A stretch of DNA of 64,000 nt from JAEMQF01 sp963791595 (GTDB lineage Bacteria > Pseudomonadota > Gammaproteobacteria > Burkholderiales > Burkholderiaceae_C). The first letter of the stretch is position 1. Every line of letters begins with the position of its first letter. The stretch covers positions 62,001 to 126,000 of the forward strand of contig CAWBTF010000014.1 in the NCBI GenBank assembly GCA_963791595.1. Direction: 5' to 3'. The notes beneath the pieces were generated by a model. The model did not search any database, was not told the DNA's origin, and saw only the letters and a program-made list of their open reading frames with translations. Position numbers and translations under genes: made by a program. Shown here piece after piece: positions 16,152 through 25,586 of this stretch.

Positions 16152-16337
16152 GAGAGGACAGGTCGGGTTTGGGGCGCGCGGGGCGGACTCAGGGCACGCT
16201 CCTGGTGCGCATTGTCCGACGATGCGTGCTAGGTGTTTTTACCGGTGATCGCAGATTGATTCGTTAGCATACGATCTGTCATTGTTTGTTGGGTTGCGTC
16301 CGCGGGGCCCTGCGCCCGTCCTCTGCTGAAGTTCGAC

Positions 16338-16604
16338 ATGCACGACTCTTCCACCAAGTCCACCGCCTTGACGCGCCACGAGCTGTGGTTTGATTCGATC
16401 GTCGCTGGCGGCCGGGACTACCGCTTCCCCTGCGACGAGCATGGCCATGTCGACCTGGATGCGTTGAACGAGCGCGCGCGCAACAGCTATTTCTTCGCGC
16501 GCATCGTCGTCGGCCATGAAGTGGCCGCACCGGTGGTGCGCAATTGCAATGCGTGGCTGGCGGCGTTCGAGATCCCGAGCCGGGTGTCGGCCGCGCACGC
16601 GTAG
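16338..16604 (+). CDS. Small hypothetical protein
   Basis: An 88-residue soluble protein of unknown function. It starts shortly after an AT-richer stretch (16230-16300) that looks like a promoter region. The central part (DEHGHVDLDALNERARNSYF) is acidic and helix-prone, and there is a VVGHEVAAPVVRNC segment in the C-terminal third. No domain is recognised. It is divergent from the Fe-alcohol dehydrogenase and convergent with the acyl-CoA dehydrogenase at 16641. Confidence 0.55.
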   Translation: MHDSSTKSTALTRHELWFDSIVAGGRDYRFPCDEHGHVDLDALNERARNSYFFARIVVGHEVAAPVVRNCNAWLAAFEIPSRVSAAHA

Positions 16605-16640
16605 ACCGGGCGGGCCGGGCTTAGCCGGCCCTGGGGGCAC

Positions 16641-17813
16641 TCAGAACGAGCGCGGCAGGCCGAGCACATGCTCGGCCACATAACTCAGGATCAGGTTCGT
16701 CGAAATCGGCGCCACCTGGTACAGCCGCGTTTCGCGGAACTTGCGCTCCACGTCGTATTCGCACGCGAAGCCGAAGCCACCGTGGAACTGGATGCAGGCG
16801 TTGGCCGCTTCCCATGACGCCTTCGCGGCGAGGTACTTCGCCATGTTCGCCTGCGCGCCGCAGGGCTGGCGCGCGTCGAACAAGCGGCACGCCTGCCAGC
16901 GCATCAGGTCGGCGGCCTCCAGTTCGATGTGCGCTTCGGCGATCGGAAACTGCACGCCCTGGTTCTGGCCGATCGGCCGGCCGAACACGACGCGCTCCTT
17001 CACGTACCGGGTGACGCGGTCGATGAACCAGCGCCCGTCGCCGATGCACTCGGCGGCGATCAGCGTGCGTTCGGCGTTCAGGCCGTCGAGGATGTACTTG
17101 AAGCCTTGACCCTCTTCGCCGATCAGGTTCTGCGCCGGGATCTCGAGGTTCTCGAAGAACAGTTCGTTGGTCTCGTGGTTCACCATGTTCGCAATCGGCC
17201 GCACGGACATCCCCGCGCCGATGGCCTCGCGCAAATCGACGATGAAGATCGACATGCCTTCCGATTTCTTCTTCACCTCGGCCAACGGCGTCGTGCGCGC
17301 GAGCAGGATCATCAGGTCGGAGTGCTGCACGCGCGAAATCCAGACCTTCTGGCCGTTCACCAGGTAGCGGTCGCCGCTCGCGCTCTTCACCGCGGTGGTC
17401 TTGATCTTCGTCGTGTCGGTGCCGGTGCTCGGCTCGGTGACGCCCATCGATTGCAGGCGCAGCTCGCCGCGCGCGATCTTCGGCAGGTAGCGCTGCTTCT
17501 GCTCGGCGGAACCATGGCGCAGCAGCGTGCCCATGTTGTACATCTGGCCGTGGCACGCGCCCGAGTTGCCGCCGCTGCGGTTGATCTCTTCCATGATCAC
17601 GGAGGCCTCGGCGAGGCCCAGGCCCGAGCCGCCGTATTCCTGCGGGATCAGCGCGGCCATCCAGCCGGCTTGCGTCAGCGCGTTGACAAACGCCTCGGGG
17701 TAGCCGCGCTTCGCGTCGATGTCGCGGTGGTAGGCGTCGGGGAATTGCGCGCACAGCGTGCGCACGGCGTCGCGGATGTCGGCGTAGGCGGTGTCGCCCT
17801 GAACAGTTTGCAT
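16641..17813 (-). CDS. Acyl-CoA dehydrogenase
   Basis: A 390-residue acyl-CoA dehydrogenase of a divergent branch. The FAD/substrate motif is SMGVTEPSTGTDTTKIKTTA (about residues 121-140) and the C-terminal FHGGFGFACEYDVERKFRET segment corresponds to the helix that packs on the flavin. The usual C-terminal catalytic Glu loop is replaced by LYQVAPISTNLIL, so the base must lie elsewhere, as in several branched or dicarboxylic acyl-CoA dehydrogenases. It is 13 bp upstream-coupled with the HotDog hydratase gene at 17827, suggesting a joint operon. Confidence 0.9.
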   Translation of the reverse strand: MQTVQGDTAYADIRDAVRTLCAQFPDAYHRDIDAKRGYPEAFVNALTQAGWMAALIPQEYGGSGLGLAEASVIMEEINRSGGNSGACHGQMYNMGTLLRHGSAEQKQRYLPKIARGELRLQSMGVTEPSTGTDTTKIKTTAVKSASGDRYLVNGQKVWISRVQHSDLMILLARTTPLAEVKKKSEGMSIFIVDLREAIGAGMSVRPIANMVNHETNELFFENLEIPAQNLIGEEGQGFKYILDGLNAERTLIAAECIGDGRWFIDRVTRYVKERVVFGRPIGQNQGVQFPIAEAHIELEAADLMRWQACRLFDARQPCGAQANMAKYLAAKASWEAANACIQFHGGFGFACEYDVERKFRETRLYQVAPISTNLILSYVAEHVLGLPRSF

Positions 17814-17826
17814 TGCAGAAGTCCGA

Positions 17827-18699
17827 TCAGGCCAGCTCGGCCTGGGCTTGCATCGCGAGGCAGCCTTCGTGGTCGCGTGCCCACAGCGCCACTTTGCGCG
17901 CCTCGGGCTCGATGCGTCCGCACAGCGTGAAGGGGTCGATGTCGAACAGCGGCCGCATCGCCGTGAAGTTGAAGCGCCGCAGCGTCGCGTTCGGCATTTC
18001 GCGGCGCAACAGGTCGACGAGCAGCGTCGCGATCAGCGGGCCATGCACGATCAGCCCCGGATAGCCCTCGACCTGCGTCACATAGGGCCGGTCGTAGTGG
18101 ATGCGGTGCCCGTTGAACGTGAGGGCAGAGTAGCGAAACAGCAGCACCGGGTCGGGGGTGATGGCGCGCGAAAAGGCTTCGTCGCGCCGGGCAGGCTGCG
18201 GCGTGGCGCCCGGCGCGCCGGGCGCGGGCGCCTCGCGGTAGACGATGTCGTGCTCCTCGGTCAGCGCAACGCCGCGCGGCGTCGAGATTTCATGGCGCAC
18301 CGTCACGAACACGAGTTCGCCGCTGCGGCCCGACTTCGCGTCGACCTTGACGATGCGCGAGTCACGCACGATCTGATCGCCCACGAGCAGAGGCTGCAGG
18401 AACTCGAGCCGCCCGCCCGCCCACATGCGGCGCGGCAGCGGCACCGGCGGCAGGAAACCGCCGCGCCTGGGGTGGCCGTCGGCGCCGATCTCCGACTGGC
18501 GCGCGATCGGCGTGAAGAACAGCCAATGCCAGAGCGGCGGCACCGGCGTGCCGGGTGCGGGCATGGGCTCGTCGCGGTCGAGCGTGGCGGCCAGCGCCGC
18601 GAGCGGCGCGGCGCTGACCGAATCGATTCGGCGTTCGGTGCGGCCCAGCCACTGCTGCAGCAGGCCGAGGTCGACAGGGGTGCGTTCGGGGGTGTTCAC
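17827..18699 (-). CDS. FAS1-like/HTD2-type dehydratase (mesaconyl-CoA hydratase-like)
   Basis: A 290-residue double-hotdog protein: N-terminal FAS1-like dehydratase domain (residues about 10-150, with HWLFF and LPRRMWAGGRLEFLQPL) and C-terminal MaoC-like domain with SALTFNGHRIHYDRPYVTQV and PGLIVHGPLIATLL. The RIHYD motif carries the hydratase histidine. This architecture is that of mesaconyl-C4-CoA and related beta-methylmalyl/itaconyl-type hydratases. Its neighbours (MaoC, CitE-like lyase, acyl-CoA dehydrogenase) support a role in hydration of a branched C5-dicarboxylyl-CoA, but the substrate is inferred. Confidence 0.85.
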   Translation of the reverse strand: MNTPERTPVDLGLLQQWLGRTERRIDSVSAAPLAALAATLDRDEPMPAPGTPVPPLWHWLFFTPIARQSEIGADGHPRRGGFLPPVPLPRRMWAGGRLEFLQPLLVGDQIVRDSRIVKVDAKSGRSGELVFVTVRHEISTPRGVALTEEHDIVYREAPAPGAPGATPQPARRDEAFSRAITPDPVLLFRYSALTFNGHRIHYDRPYVTQVEGYPGLIVHGPLIATLLVDLLRREMPNATLRRFNFTAMRPLFDIDPFTLCGRIEPEARKVALWARDHEGCLAMQAQAELA

Positions 18700-18867
18700 G
18701 GCGACTGGCGAATGGGCGGCTCAAGTCAAGCGCCGATTGTGCCGTGCGCCGCACGCCGAGCCGCTTGGCCGTTCGAGCAAGGTAAGCTGCGCGCCGAGTC
18801 CATGCGCCCGGGCAGCGCCCGCTGCATTCGATCCCCTGACCGCTCCACCACCGCCGAAAGCCACGCC

Positions 18868-19176
18868 ATGATCCACGTCCTCGCCGTCATCACTGCCAAG
18901 CCCGGGCTGCGCAACACCGTGCTCGAAGCGTTTCGCGCCAACGTGCCCGCGGTTCATGCCGAAGACGGCTGCATCGAATACGGCGCTGCGCTCGACACCG
19001 AAGGCGCGCCGTCGCTGCAAACCAAGTTCGGCCCCGACACCTTCGTCGTCATCGAAAAGTGGCGCGACCTGCCCGCCCTGATGGCCCACGCCGCCGCGCC
19101 GCACATGGCGGCGTATGGCGCGAAGACGCGCGAGCACATCGCGAGCCGCGTCATCCACGTGCTGTCACCGGCTTGA
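18868..19176 (+). CDS. Antibiotic biosynthesis monooxygenase (ABM) domain protein
   Basis: A 102-residue single-domain dimeric alpha/beta-barrel protein (start at 18868; the frame is open upstream but belongs to the shadow of the hydratase gene). The pattern IHVLAVITAKPGLRNTVLEA ... EDGCIEYGAALD ... FVVIEKWRD is typical of ABM/YgiN-like quinol monooxygenases. It probably acts on a small quinol-like compound or is a stress-related heme-free oxygenase. Two further ABM-like genes are in the window (22178 and 42473). Confidence 0.87.
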   Translation: MIHVLAVITAKPGLRNTVLEAFRANVPAVHAEDGCIEYGAALDTEGAPSLQTKFGPDTFVVIEKWRDLPALMAHAAAPHMAAYGAKTREHIASRVIHVLSPA

Positions 19177-19234
19177 AGCGGAGCCGCGCGGCGCTCGCAC
19201 CGCTAGACTTGCGGCTCGCAAGACAGGAGCATCG

Positions 19235-19687
19235 ATGGCAGGACGCTGGTTTGAAGAATTCAAGGTCGGGCAGGTGTTCGAGCACGAGATCCGCCGCACC
19301 GTCACCGAGGCCGACAACGTCTGGTTCAACGGCGCCACGTGCAACCCGGCCGCCGTGCACATCGACGCCGAATACTGCAAGGGCACCGAGTTCGGCCAAC
19401 CGCTCGTCAACAGCATCTTCACGCTCGGCCTGGTGATCGGCCTGAGCGTGCAGGACACGACGCTCGGCACGACGGTCGCGAACCTCGGCATGAGCGACAC
19501 ACGCTTTCCGAAGCCCGTGTTCTACGGCGACACGATCCGCGCGCGCACCACAGTGAAGGAGATTCGCGAAAGCAAGTCGCGGCCGAACGCGGGCATCGTG
19601 ACGCTGTTCCACCAGGGCCTGAACCAGCGCAATGAAGAGGTCTGCGTCTGCACACGTCAGGCCTTGATGCTGCGCAAGCCGTCATGA
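19235..19687 (+). CDS. MaoC family (R)-hydratase/dehydratase
   Basis: A 150-residue hotdog protein starting at 19235 behind a GACAGGAGC ribosome binding site. Residues 28-50 (ATCNPAAVHIDAEYCKGTEF) form the hot-dog helix with the hydratase His in AVHID; FGDTI-like VFYGDTIRARTTV follows. The N-x-x-x-x-H pattern instead of D-x-x-x-x-H is also seen in itaconyl/mesaconyl-type members. It overlaps the CitE-like gene by four bases (ATGA), which links it to the lyase functionally. Confidence 0.88.
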   Translation: MAGRWFEEFKVGQVFEHEIRRTVTEADNVWFNGATCNPAAVHIDAEYCKGTEFGQPLVNSIFTLGLVIGLSVQDTTLGTTVANLGMSDTRFPKPVFYGDTIRARTTVKEIRESKSRPNAGIVTLFHQGLNQRNEEVCVCTRQALMLRKPS

Positions 19688-20553
19688 AGCTGCGCTCGCT
19701 TCTGTTCGTTCCCGCCGACAGCGAACGCAAGCTCGCCAAGGGCCTCACGAGCCCGGCCGACGTGTTGCTGCTCGACCTGGAAGACGCGGTTGCGCAGGCA
19801 CGCAAGATGGAGGCGCGGCGCAGCGCAGCCGAGTTCATCACGGCGAATGCGGCGCGCATCGAGGCGCGCCTGTTCGTTCGCATCAACCCGCTGGACAGCG
19901 GCATGGCGATGCAGGACCTGGCGAGCGTCGTCGTCTCCGGCCTGGCCGGCATCATGCTGCCCAAGACGAACAGCGCCGCCGACGTGCTGCACCTGGGCCA
20001 TTGCCTGGACGCGCTCGAGGCGCGCGCCGGCATCGCCGCCGGCAGCATCGCGATCCTGCCCGTGGCCACCGAGACCGCGCAGGCGATGCTCAACATGCAA
20101 AGCTTCAGCGCGCCGCTGCCGCGCCTGGTGGCGGTGACCTGGGGCGCGGAGGATCTGTCGGCCGCGATCGGCGCGGTCGCGAACCGCGACGAAGACGGGT
20201 CGTACTCGCCGCTCTACACACTCGCCGGGTCGCTGTGCCTGTGCGCCGCGGCCGCGGCAGGCGTGCCGCCGATCGAGACGATCCACGCCGACTTTCGCGA
20301 CAGCGCAGGGCTGGCCGCGACCAGCCGCGCGTCGCGCCGGCGCGGCTTTCGCGGCCGCATGGCAATCCACCCCGACCAGGTGCCGATCATCAACGAGGCC
20401 TATACCCCGAGTAGCGCGGAGCTGGCGCACGCGCAGGCAATCGTCGATGCATTCGCCGCGAACCCGGATGCCGGCGCATTGAACCTGGACGGCGCGATGA
20501 TCGACAAGCCGCACCTGACGCAGGCGCTGCGCACGCTTGGCCAGGCGCGCTGA
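19684..20553 (+). CDS. CitE-like HpcH/HpaI aldolase family CoA-lyase
   Basis: A 289-residue protein of the citrate lyase beta-subunit family, e.g. malyl- or citramalyl-CoA lyases. Landmarks are the N-terminal LRSLLFVPADSERKLAKGL, LLLDLEDAVAQARK with the Mg-binding acidic residues, RINPLDSG with the catalytic Arg, and WGAEDLSAAIGA with the second Glu/Asp pair. Together with the MaoC gene it overlaps, it would hydrate an unsaturated C5-dicarboxylyl-CoA and cleave the product to acetyl-CoA plus pyruvate or glyoxylate. No CoA-transferase is next to it. Confidence 0.9.
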   Translation: MKLRSLLFVPADSERKLAKGLTSPADVLLLDLEDAVAQARKMEARRSAAEFITANAARIEARLFVRINPLDSGMAMQDLASVVVSGLAGIMLPKTNSAADVLHLGHCLDALEARAGIAAGSIAILPVATETAQAMLNMQSFSAPLPRLVAVTWGAEDLSAAIGAVANRDEDGSYSPLYTLAGSLCLCAAAAAGVPPIETIHADFRDSAGLAATSRASRRRGFRGRMAIHPDQVPIINEAYTPSSAELAHAQAIVDAFAANPDAGALNLDGAMIDKPHLTQALRTLGQAR

Positions 20554-20581
20554 GCTGCCGAGCCACTGCGGCATCAAACTT

Positions 20582-22181
20582 ATGCCCGACGCAAATTCGG
20601 CTCCCGCCTCGGCGGCCGAGCCGTTCTGCGACCCACGCCGCCACGCGCTGGCTGCCCCCGAGCGAACCGCGATCGTCTGCGGCGGCGAGACGCTGAACTA
20701 TGCCGAACTCGAAGCGCTCGCGAACCGTTTCGCCGGCGTGCTTCGCGCCCTTGGCCTGACGCGCGGCGCGCATGTCGCGATGCTCGTCGGCAACCGGCCC
20801 GAGGCGCTCGCGATCGCCTGGGGCGCGTGGCGCTGCGGTGTCTACCTGACGCCGCTGTCCACCGCGCTCACGCCGACAGAGTTGCGTTACCTCGTGGAGG
20901 ACTGCGACGCGCAAGCCGTGCTCGTCGATGTGGCGTTTGCGCGACGCCGCCGGGCCGCTGCCGTCGCTCGTGCAAGCAAAGCTGCATTGGCTCTCGCTGC
21001 GCGGCGCCATCCCCGGCTTCGAAGCGATCGAGCCCCTGCTCGCGCAGGCCTCGCCGCAGCCGCACCACGACGAGCCGCCCGGCGCGCTGATGATGTACAC
21101 GTCGGGCACCACCGGCGCACCGAAGGGCGTGCACCGGCCGCTGCCGAGCGCCGACTGGCGCGGCACCGCGCCGTTCGCCGCCGACCTGATCGCGCTGTTC
21201 GGCCTGGCGGGGAATCACGTTCGCTACCTATCGACCGCACCGCTCTATCACGCCGCGGCACTGCGCTTCGCGTTGGCCGTCACCGCGGGTGGCGGCTGCG
21301 TGGTCGTGATGCCGCGCTTTGACGCGCCCACTGCCCTGCAACTGCTGGAGCAAGAAGCGATCACACACAGCCAATGGGTGCCGGCGATGTTCCAGCGCCT
21401 GCTGCAATTGCCAGCCGAGCGCCGAGCGGCGTTCGCTGCCCCCGCGCACAGCATGGCGATCCACGCCGCCGCGCCCTGCCCACCGGCGCTGAAGAAGGCG
21501 ATGGTCGATTGGTGGGGGCCGATCCTCGTCGAGTACTACGCGGGCAGCGAAGGCGTGGGTCTGACGTTGATCGACTCCGCCGAAGCGTTGCAGCGCCCCG
21601 GCTCGGTGGGCCGCGCGCGCAAGGGCGTGCTGCACATCGTCGACGAAGCGGGCCACGACCTGCCCGCGGGCAGCACCGGCCTGGTGTGCTTTTCCGGCAT
21701 CGCGCCGTTCACCTACTACAAGGCGTCCGACAAGACCGCCGCGCGCACGCTGCCCGGCGGCCGGCAGACGCTGGGCGACATCGGCCATGTCGATGCCGAC
21801 GGCTACCTCTACCTCACCGATCGAGCGGATGACATGATCATTTCCGGCGGCGTGAACGTCTACCCGCAGGAGATCGAAGCCGCGATCCGCGACGTGCCCG
21901 GCGTGTGGGACTGCGCCGTGGTCGGCGTGCCCGACGATCGTTTCGGCGAGCGGCCGGTGGCGTTCATCGTGCCGATTGCTCACGAGGCCTTGACGGGCGT
22001 GGGCGGCGCTCCCGGGAGCGTTTCCGAGCTCGATGCGTCAACGCTGCTCGACGCCGTGCGACTCCATTGCGAACGGGTTCTCGGCCGCATCAAGCGCCCC
22101 GACGCGGTCCACCTGATCGATGCACTGCCACGCTCGCCCACCGGCAAACTGCTGCGGCGCGAGCTGCGCGCAAAGCCATGA
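20582..22181 (+). pseudogene. AMP-dependent acyl-CoA synthetase, broken by one frameshift
   Basis: The gene reads MPDANSAPASAAEPFCDPRR through TELRYLVEDCDAQAVLVD in one frame, then continues with DAAGPLPSLVQAKL through to the C-terminus in another; the change happens between about 20928 and 20955 and fits one inserted base. Downstream are the AMP-binding motif MMYTSGTTGAPKGVHRP, the YYAGSEGVGLT motif, YLTDRADDMIISGGVNVYP and the C-terminal lysine in SPTGKLLRREL. The family is the medium-chain/aryl acyl-CoA ligases. All catalytic motifs are intact, so either the frameshift is a sequencing error or the gene died recently. Reconstructed length is about 533 residues. Confidence 0.85.
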
Positions 22182-22522
22182 TCGCCGTGATCTTCGAGGT
22201 GACGCCGCTGCCGGGCAAGGCGCAGCGCTACTTCGACATCGCCGCGCAGCTCAAACCGAGTCTCCAGTGCGTCGACGGTTTCATCTCGGTGGAACGATTC
22301 GAGAGCCTCACCCGCCCAGGCGTCTTCCTGTCGCTGAGCTATTGGCGCGACGAAGAAGCCGTCTCACGCTGGCGCAACGAACTGTGCCACCGCGACGGGC
22401 AGCGCGAGGGCCGCGACGAAGTCTTCGCCGACTACCGCATTCACGTATTGAGCTGCCTGCGCGCCTACGGCATGCAAGAGCGCGCGCAGGCGCCGGCGGA
22501 TTCCCGGGGCGCGCTGTTGTAG
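22178..22522 (+). CDS. Antibiotic biosynthesis monooxygenase (ABM) domain protein
   Basis: A 114-residue ABM-like protein that overlaps the stop codon of the synthetase gene (ATGA), so it is translationally coupled to it. The fold is suggested by MIAVIFEVTPLPGKAQRYFD, CVDGFISVERFES and LSLSYWRDEEAVSRWRNE, in which the Trp in YWRDEE is conserved. It may assist the CoA pathway or oxidise a by-product; no specific substrate can be assigned. Confidence 0.82.
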   Translation: MIAVIFEVTPLPGKAQRYFDIAAQLKPSLQCVDGFISVERFESLTRPGVFLSLSYWRDEEAVSRWRNELCHRDGQREGRDEVFADYRIHVLSCLRAYGMQERAQAPADSRGALL

Positions 22523-22591
22523 CTTGCCAGCCGCTACGGCGCGATAACAGCTTCGGGCCCCAGCGCACGAGCCGCGCCCGGCCGGAAGGAA

Positions 22592-23041
22592 TCAGGCGCC
22601 TTTCGCAGGCAGGGGCACGTTCTGCGAGAGCACTTTCCCCATGCTGATCCTTGGCTCGACCTTGTATCCCAAGGTCTTGTAGAACGCCGCGGTCGCCTCG
22701 TTCGTAGCGAGCAGTTGAAGATTGACTTTCATGCAACCACGCTGCGCCAGCGCCTGCTCGGCGTGACGCACGAGCGCGGCACCGACGCCATTGCGTCGCG
22801 CCGCCGGATGCACCGCGATCGAGTACAACCATCCGCGGTGCCCGTCGTAGCCTGCCATCGCGGTGCCGATGACATCGCCGCCTTGCGTCGCCACAAAGAG
22901 CAGGCCATCGGCCGCGCCCAGCTTCTTGTCGATCGCAAGCGACGGGTCGTTGTGTGCGGTCTCGTACCCGAAGATCGTTCGCCAAAGCGCGATGACTTGG
23001 CCGCGATGAGCCGAATCGGAGTAGGGGAGGATGTCTGTCAT
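22592..23041 (-). CDS. GNAT family acetyltransferase, YpeA-like
   Basis: A 149-residue GNAT using the ATG at 23041 (MTDILPYSDSAHRG). An in-frame ATG 18 codons upstream exists, but the extra residues look unnatural. The acetyl-CoA loop is IAVHPAARRNGVGAALV (about residues 70-86), followed by NLQLLATNEATAAFYKTLGY, the signature of the YpeA subgroup. It lies alone between the synthetase/ABM genes and the thiolase. The substrate is unknown. Confidence 0.83.
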   Translation of the reverse strand: MTDILPYSDSAHRGQVIALWRTIFGYETAHNDPSLAIDKKLGAADGLLFVATQGGDVIGTAMAGYDGHRGWLYSIAVHPAARRNGVGAALVRHAEQALAQRGCMKVNLQLLATNEATAAFYKTLGYKVEPRISMGKVLSQNVPLPAKGA

Positions 23042-23164
23042 GGGTAGACCGCGATGCCGCATCAAGCCGCGTGGCGGTAGCTTCGACTTGGGCATGCTGC
23101 TCGAGTCGCATCGGAGCGTACGGCCTGCATTCGGCGTCAGAAGAGCGGTGACCGTCCGGCCCCG

Positions 23165-24367
23165 TCAAACCCGCTCGATCACGAGCGCAATCCCCTGCCC
23201 CACCCCGATGCACATCGTGCACAGCGCATAACGCCCGCCGCCGCGCTGCAACTGGTTCACCGCGGTCGTCGCCAGGCGCGCGCCGCTCATGCCCAGCGGG
23301 TGGCCGAGCGCGATCGCGCCGCCCCAGGCGTTGACGCGCGCGTCGTCGTCGGCCAGGCCGAGGTCGCGCAGCACCGCCAGGCCCTGCGCGGCGAAGGCTT
23401 CGTTGAGTTCGATCACATCGATCTGCGCGAGCTTCAGACCCACGAGTTCCAACACCTTGCGCGTGGCCGGCGCCGGGCCGATGCCCATGATGCGCGGCGC
23501 GACGCCGGCTGTCGCCATGCCGAGCACGCGCGCGCGCGGCGTGAGGCCGTGGCGGGCGGCGGCGGCTTCGCCGGCGAGCAGCAGCGCGCACGCGCCGTCG
23601 TTCACGCCGCTTGCGTTGCCTGCCGTCACGCTGCCCGCGGGTGTGACGATGCCCTTGAGTTTGGCCAGCGCCTCCAGCGAGGTCTCGCGCGGGTGTTCGT
23701 CCTTGTCGACGATCAGCGCATCGCCCTTCTTCTGCGCGATCGTCACCGGCACGATCTCGGCATCGAAATGCCCCGCCTGCTGCGCTTTCACCGCGCCCAG
23801 TTGCGAGCGCAGCGCCATGCGGTCTTGCGCGTCGCGCGCGATGCCGAAGTCGGCCGCGACGTTCTCCGCCGTTTCGGGCATCGAGTCGACGCCATACTGT
23901 TCCTTCATCAGCTTGTTGACGAAGCGCCAGCCGATCGTCGTGTCGTACACCGCATTGGCGCGGCTGAACGCGGTGTCGGCTTTCGGCATCACGAACGGCG
24001 CGCGGCTCATGCTTTCCACGCCGCCGGCGATCATCAACTGCGCCTCGCCGCTGCGGATCGCGCGCGCCGCGCTGCCCACCGCGTCCAACCCCGAGCCGCA
24101 CAGGCGGTTGATCGTCGCGCCGGGCACGCCCTGAGGCAGGCCGGCAAGCAGCAAGGCCATGCGCGCGACGTTGCGGTTGTCTTCGCCGGCCTGGTTGGCG
24201 CAGCCGTAGAGCACGTCGCTCACCGCGGCCCAGTCCACCTTGGAGTTTCGCGCCATCAGCGCGCGCAACGGGATCGCGCCGAGGTCGTCGGTGCGCACCG
24301 ACGAGAGCGCGCCGCCGTAGCGGCCAATGGGGGTGCGGATCGCGTCGCAGATGAAGGCGTGATTCAT
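23165..24367 (-). CDS. pcaF: 3-Oxoadipyl-CoA thiolase
   Basis: A 400-residue thiolase whose N-terminus (MNHAFICDAIRTPIGRYGG) is that of PcaF/PaaJ enzymes, which cleave 3-oxoadipyl-CoA to succinyl-CoA and acetyl-CoA. Catalytic Cys90 is in INRLCGSGLDA, His in WGGAIALGHPLGMSGAR, and the second Cys in TMCIGVGQGIA. It is in the right place to finish benzoyl-CoA degradation, but its own transcription unit is separated from boxABC by two plus-strand genes. The PcaF and PaaJ roles cannot be separated from sequence alone. Confidence 0.9.
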   Translation of the reverse strand: MNHAFICDAIRTPIGRYGGALSSVRTDDLGAIPLRALMARNSKVDWAAVSDVLYGCANQAGEDNRNVARMALLLAGLPQGVPGATINRLCGSGLDAVGSAARAIRSGEAQLMIAGGVESMSRAPFVMPKADTAFSRANAVYDTTIGWRFVNKLMKEQYGVDSMPETAENVAADFGIARDAQDRMALRSQLGAVKAQQAGHFDAEIVPVTIAQKKGDALIVDKDEHPRETSLEALAKLKGIVTPAGSVTAGNASGVNDGACALLLAGEAAAARHGLTPRARVLGMATAGVAPRIMGIGPAPATRKVLELVGLKLAQIDVIELNEAFAAQGLAVLRDLGLADDDARVNAWGGAIALGHPLGMSGARLATTAVNQLQRGGGRYALCTMCIGVGQGIALVIERV

Positions 24368-24672
24368 GGTCTCACCTGGGGTGGGGTTGAGGTCGCGAAT
24401 GGACGGGCTGACGCAATGGCTGGTGGGCCGGCCTTACGACAGGGTCGAAGATGCAGCATAACCCGCAGCCCGCTGAATCGGACCGAACGCGAAGGGCAAC
24501 GGCGCGCCCGGTGGGAGCACCGCGGCGGACTGGCGGGGCTGGGAAATTCCAGGATCGCCCTCGGTGAGGAGGCCAAAGAGGCGCGCGATCGTTCAAATCC
24601 GATGAGATCAGCGTTCAAGCCGGCTTCACGGCCATTGAGAAGTGCGTCGATAGACTCCCTGGAGATCCCCTC
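24368..24672. other. Intergenic region between divergent thiolase and membrane-protein genes
   Basis: Just over 300 bp without a convincing gene. The two flanking genes are divergently transcribed, so promoters for both must lie here, but I see no clear sigma70 box or operator palindrome. The composition stays GC-rich. Confidence 0.35.
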
Positions 24673-25500
24673 ATGAACAACTTCTTGGACAACCCTGCCG
24701 TGCAGTCGGGCGTGGTGCCGCTGATCGCTGGCTTGCTGCTGGCGTTGGCGCTGGCGCGCACGCGCTTGTCTGCTCTCGTGCCGTGGGCCGGCTTCGTGGC
24801 CGTCGTCGCCTTGGCGCTCGGGTTCTCATTCGTGCCGCTGACTGCCGTGCGCAAACTCGTGCTCGCCGGCCTGGCCGGCGGCGTGCTCGCCGTGCTGCTC
24901 GACGCCGCTCGAGTGGCCCTCAGCCCGGCGCTGCGCGCCGGGCTGGCGGCGATTGCAGCCGCCGGCGCGCTGTGGATGGTCTCGCGCGTGCTCGGCCAGA
25001 AGGATGGCGCCCCGCTCTGGCTCGCCGGGACCGGCGTGGCGCTGTACGCAGCCACGCTCGTGCTGTCGATGCTGCTGTTGTCGGGCGACACGTTGCGCGC
25101 GTCGGTCGGCTCCACCGTGCTCGGCGTGGCCAGCGGCGCGCTCGCCTTGCTCGGCGCGAGCGCGTCGATGGCGCAGATCGGCATTGCGCTCGGTGCGGCG
25201 TCCGGCGCCTTGGTTCTGGTGCAGATGTTTCGCGGCGAACCTGCGCTGCCGGGCGCATTCATCGTCTTGCCGGTGGCGCTGATTTGCAGCCTGGTCGGCG
25301 TGGGTGCCAGCCTGACCGGCGAGTTGCCCTGGGTCGCGCTGCTGCCGATGCCGCTGATCGGCGTTGCGGTTCACTTGACGCAGGTTCGCGCCGGCCGCCC
25401 GATCTGGGTTGCCGCCGTCGTTGCCGGAGCAGCGGCGCTGGTTCCTGCCGCACTCGCGGTCATCCTGGCATGGCTGCGCGTGGGTGCGTCTCCCGGCTGA
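24673..25500 (+). CDS. Polytopic inner-membrane protein of unknown function
   Basis: A 275-residue, extremely hydrophobic protein with about eight predicted membrane segments (for example VVPLIAGLLLALALA near the N-terminus and AAVVAGAAALVPAALAVILA near the end). Ala, Leu, Gly and Val dominate, and charged residues are limited to short loops. No transporter signature is recognised. Its start is preceded by CCCTGGAGATCCCCTC, with GGAG as ribosome binding site. It is followed by a YceI gene on the same strand. Confidence 0.7.
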   Translation: MNNFLDNPAVQSGVVPLIAGLLLALALARTRLSALVPWAGFVAVVALALGFSFVPLTAVRKLVLAGLAGGVLAVLLDAARVALSPALRAGLAAIAAAGALWMVSRVLGQKDGAPLWLAGTGVALYAATLVLSMLLLSGDTLRASVGSTVLGVASGALALLGASASMAQIGIALGAASGALVLVQMFRGEPALPGAFIVLPVALICSLVGVGASLTGELPWVALLPMPLIGVAVHLTQVRAGRPIWVAAVVAGAAALVPAALAVILAWLRVGASPG

Positions 25501-25586
25501 TCGCACCCCTCGACAACAGGCGCGCAGGCGCCATGCCATTCTTGCGTTTCACCTTTCCACTCAACCCACCCCACGGAGATCTCACC

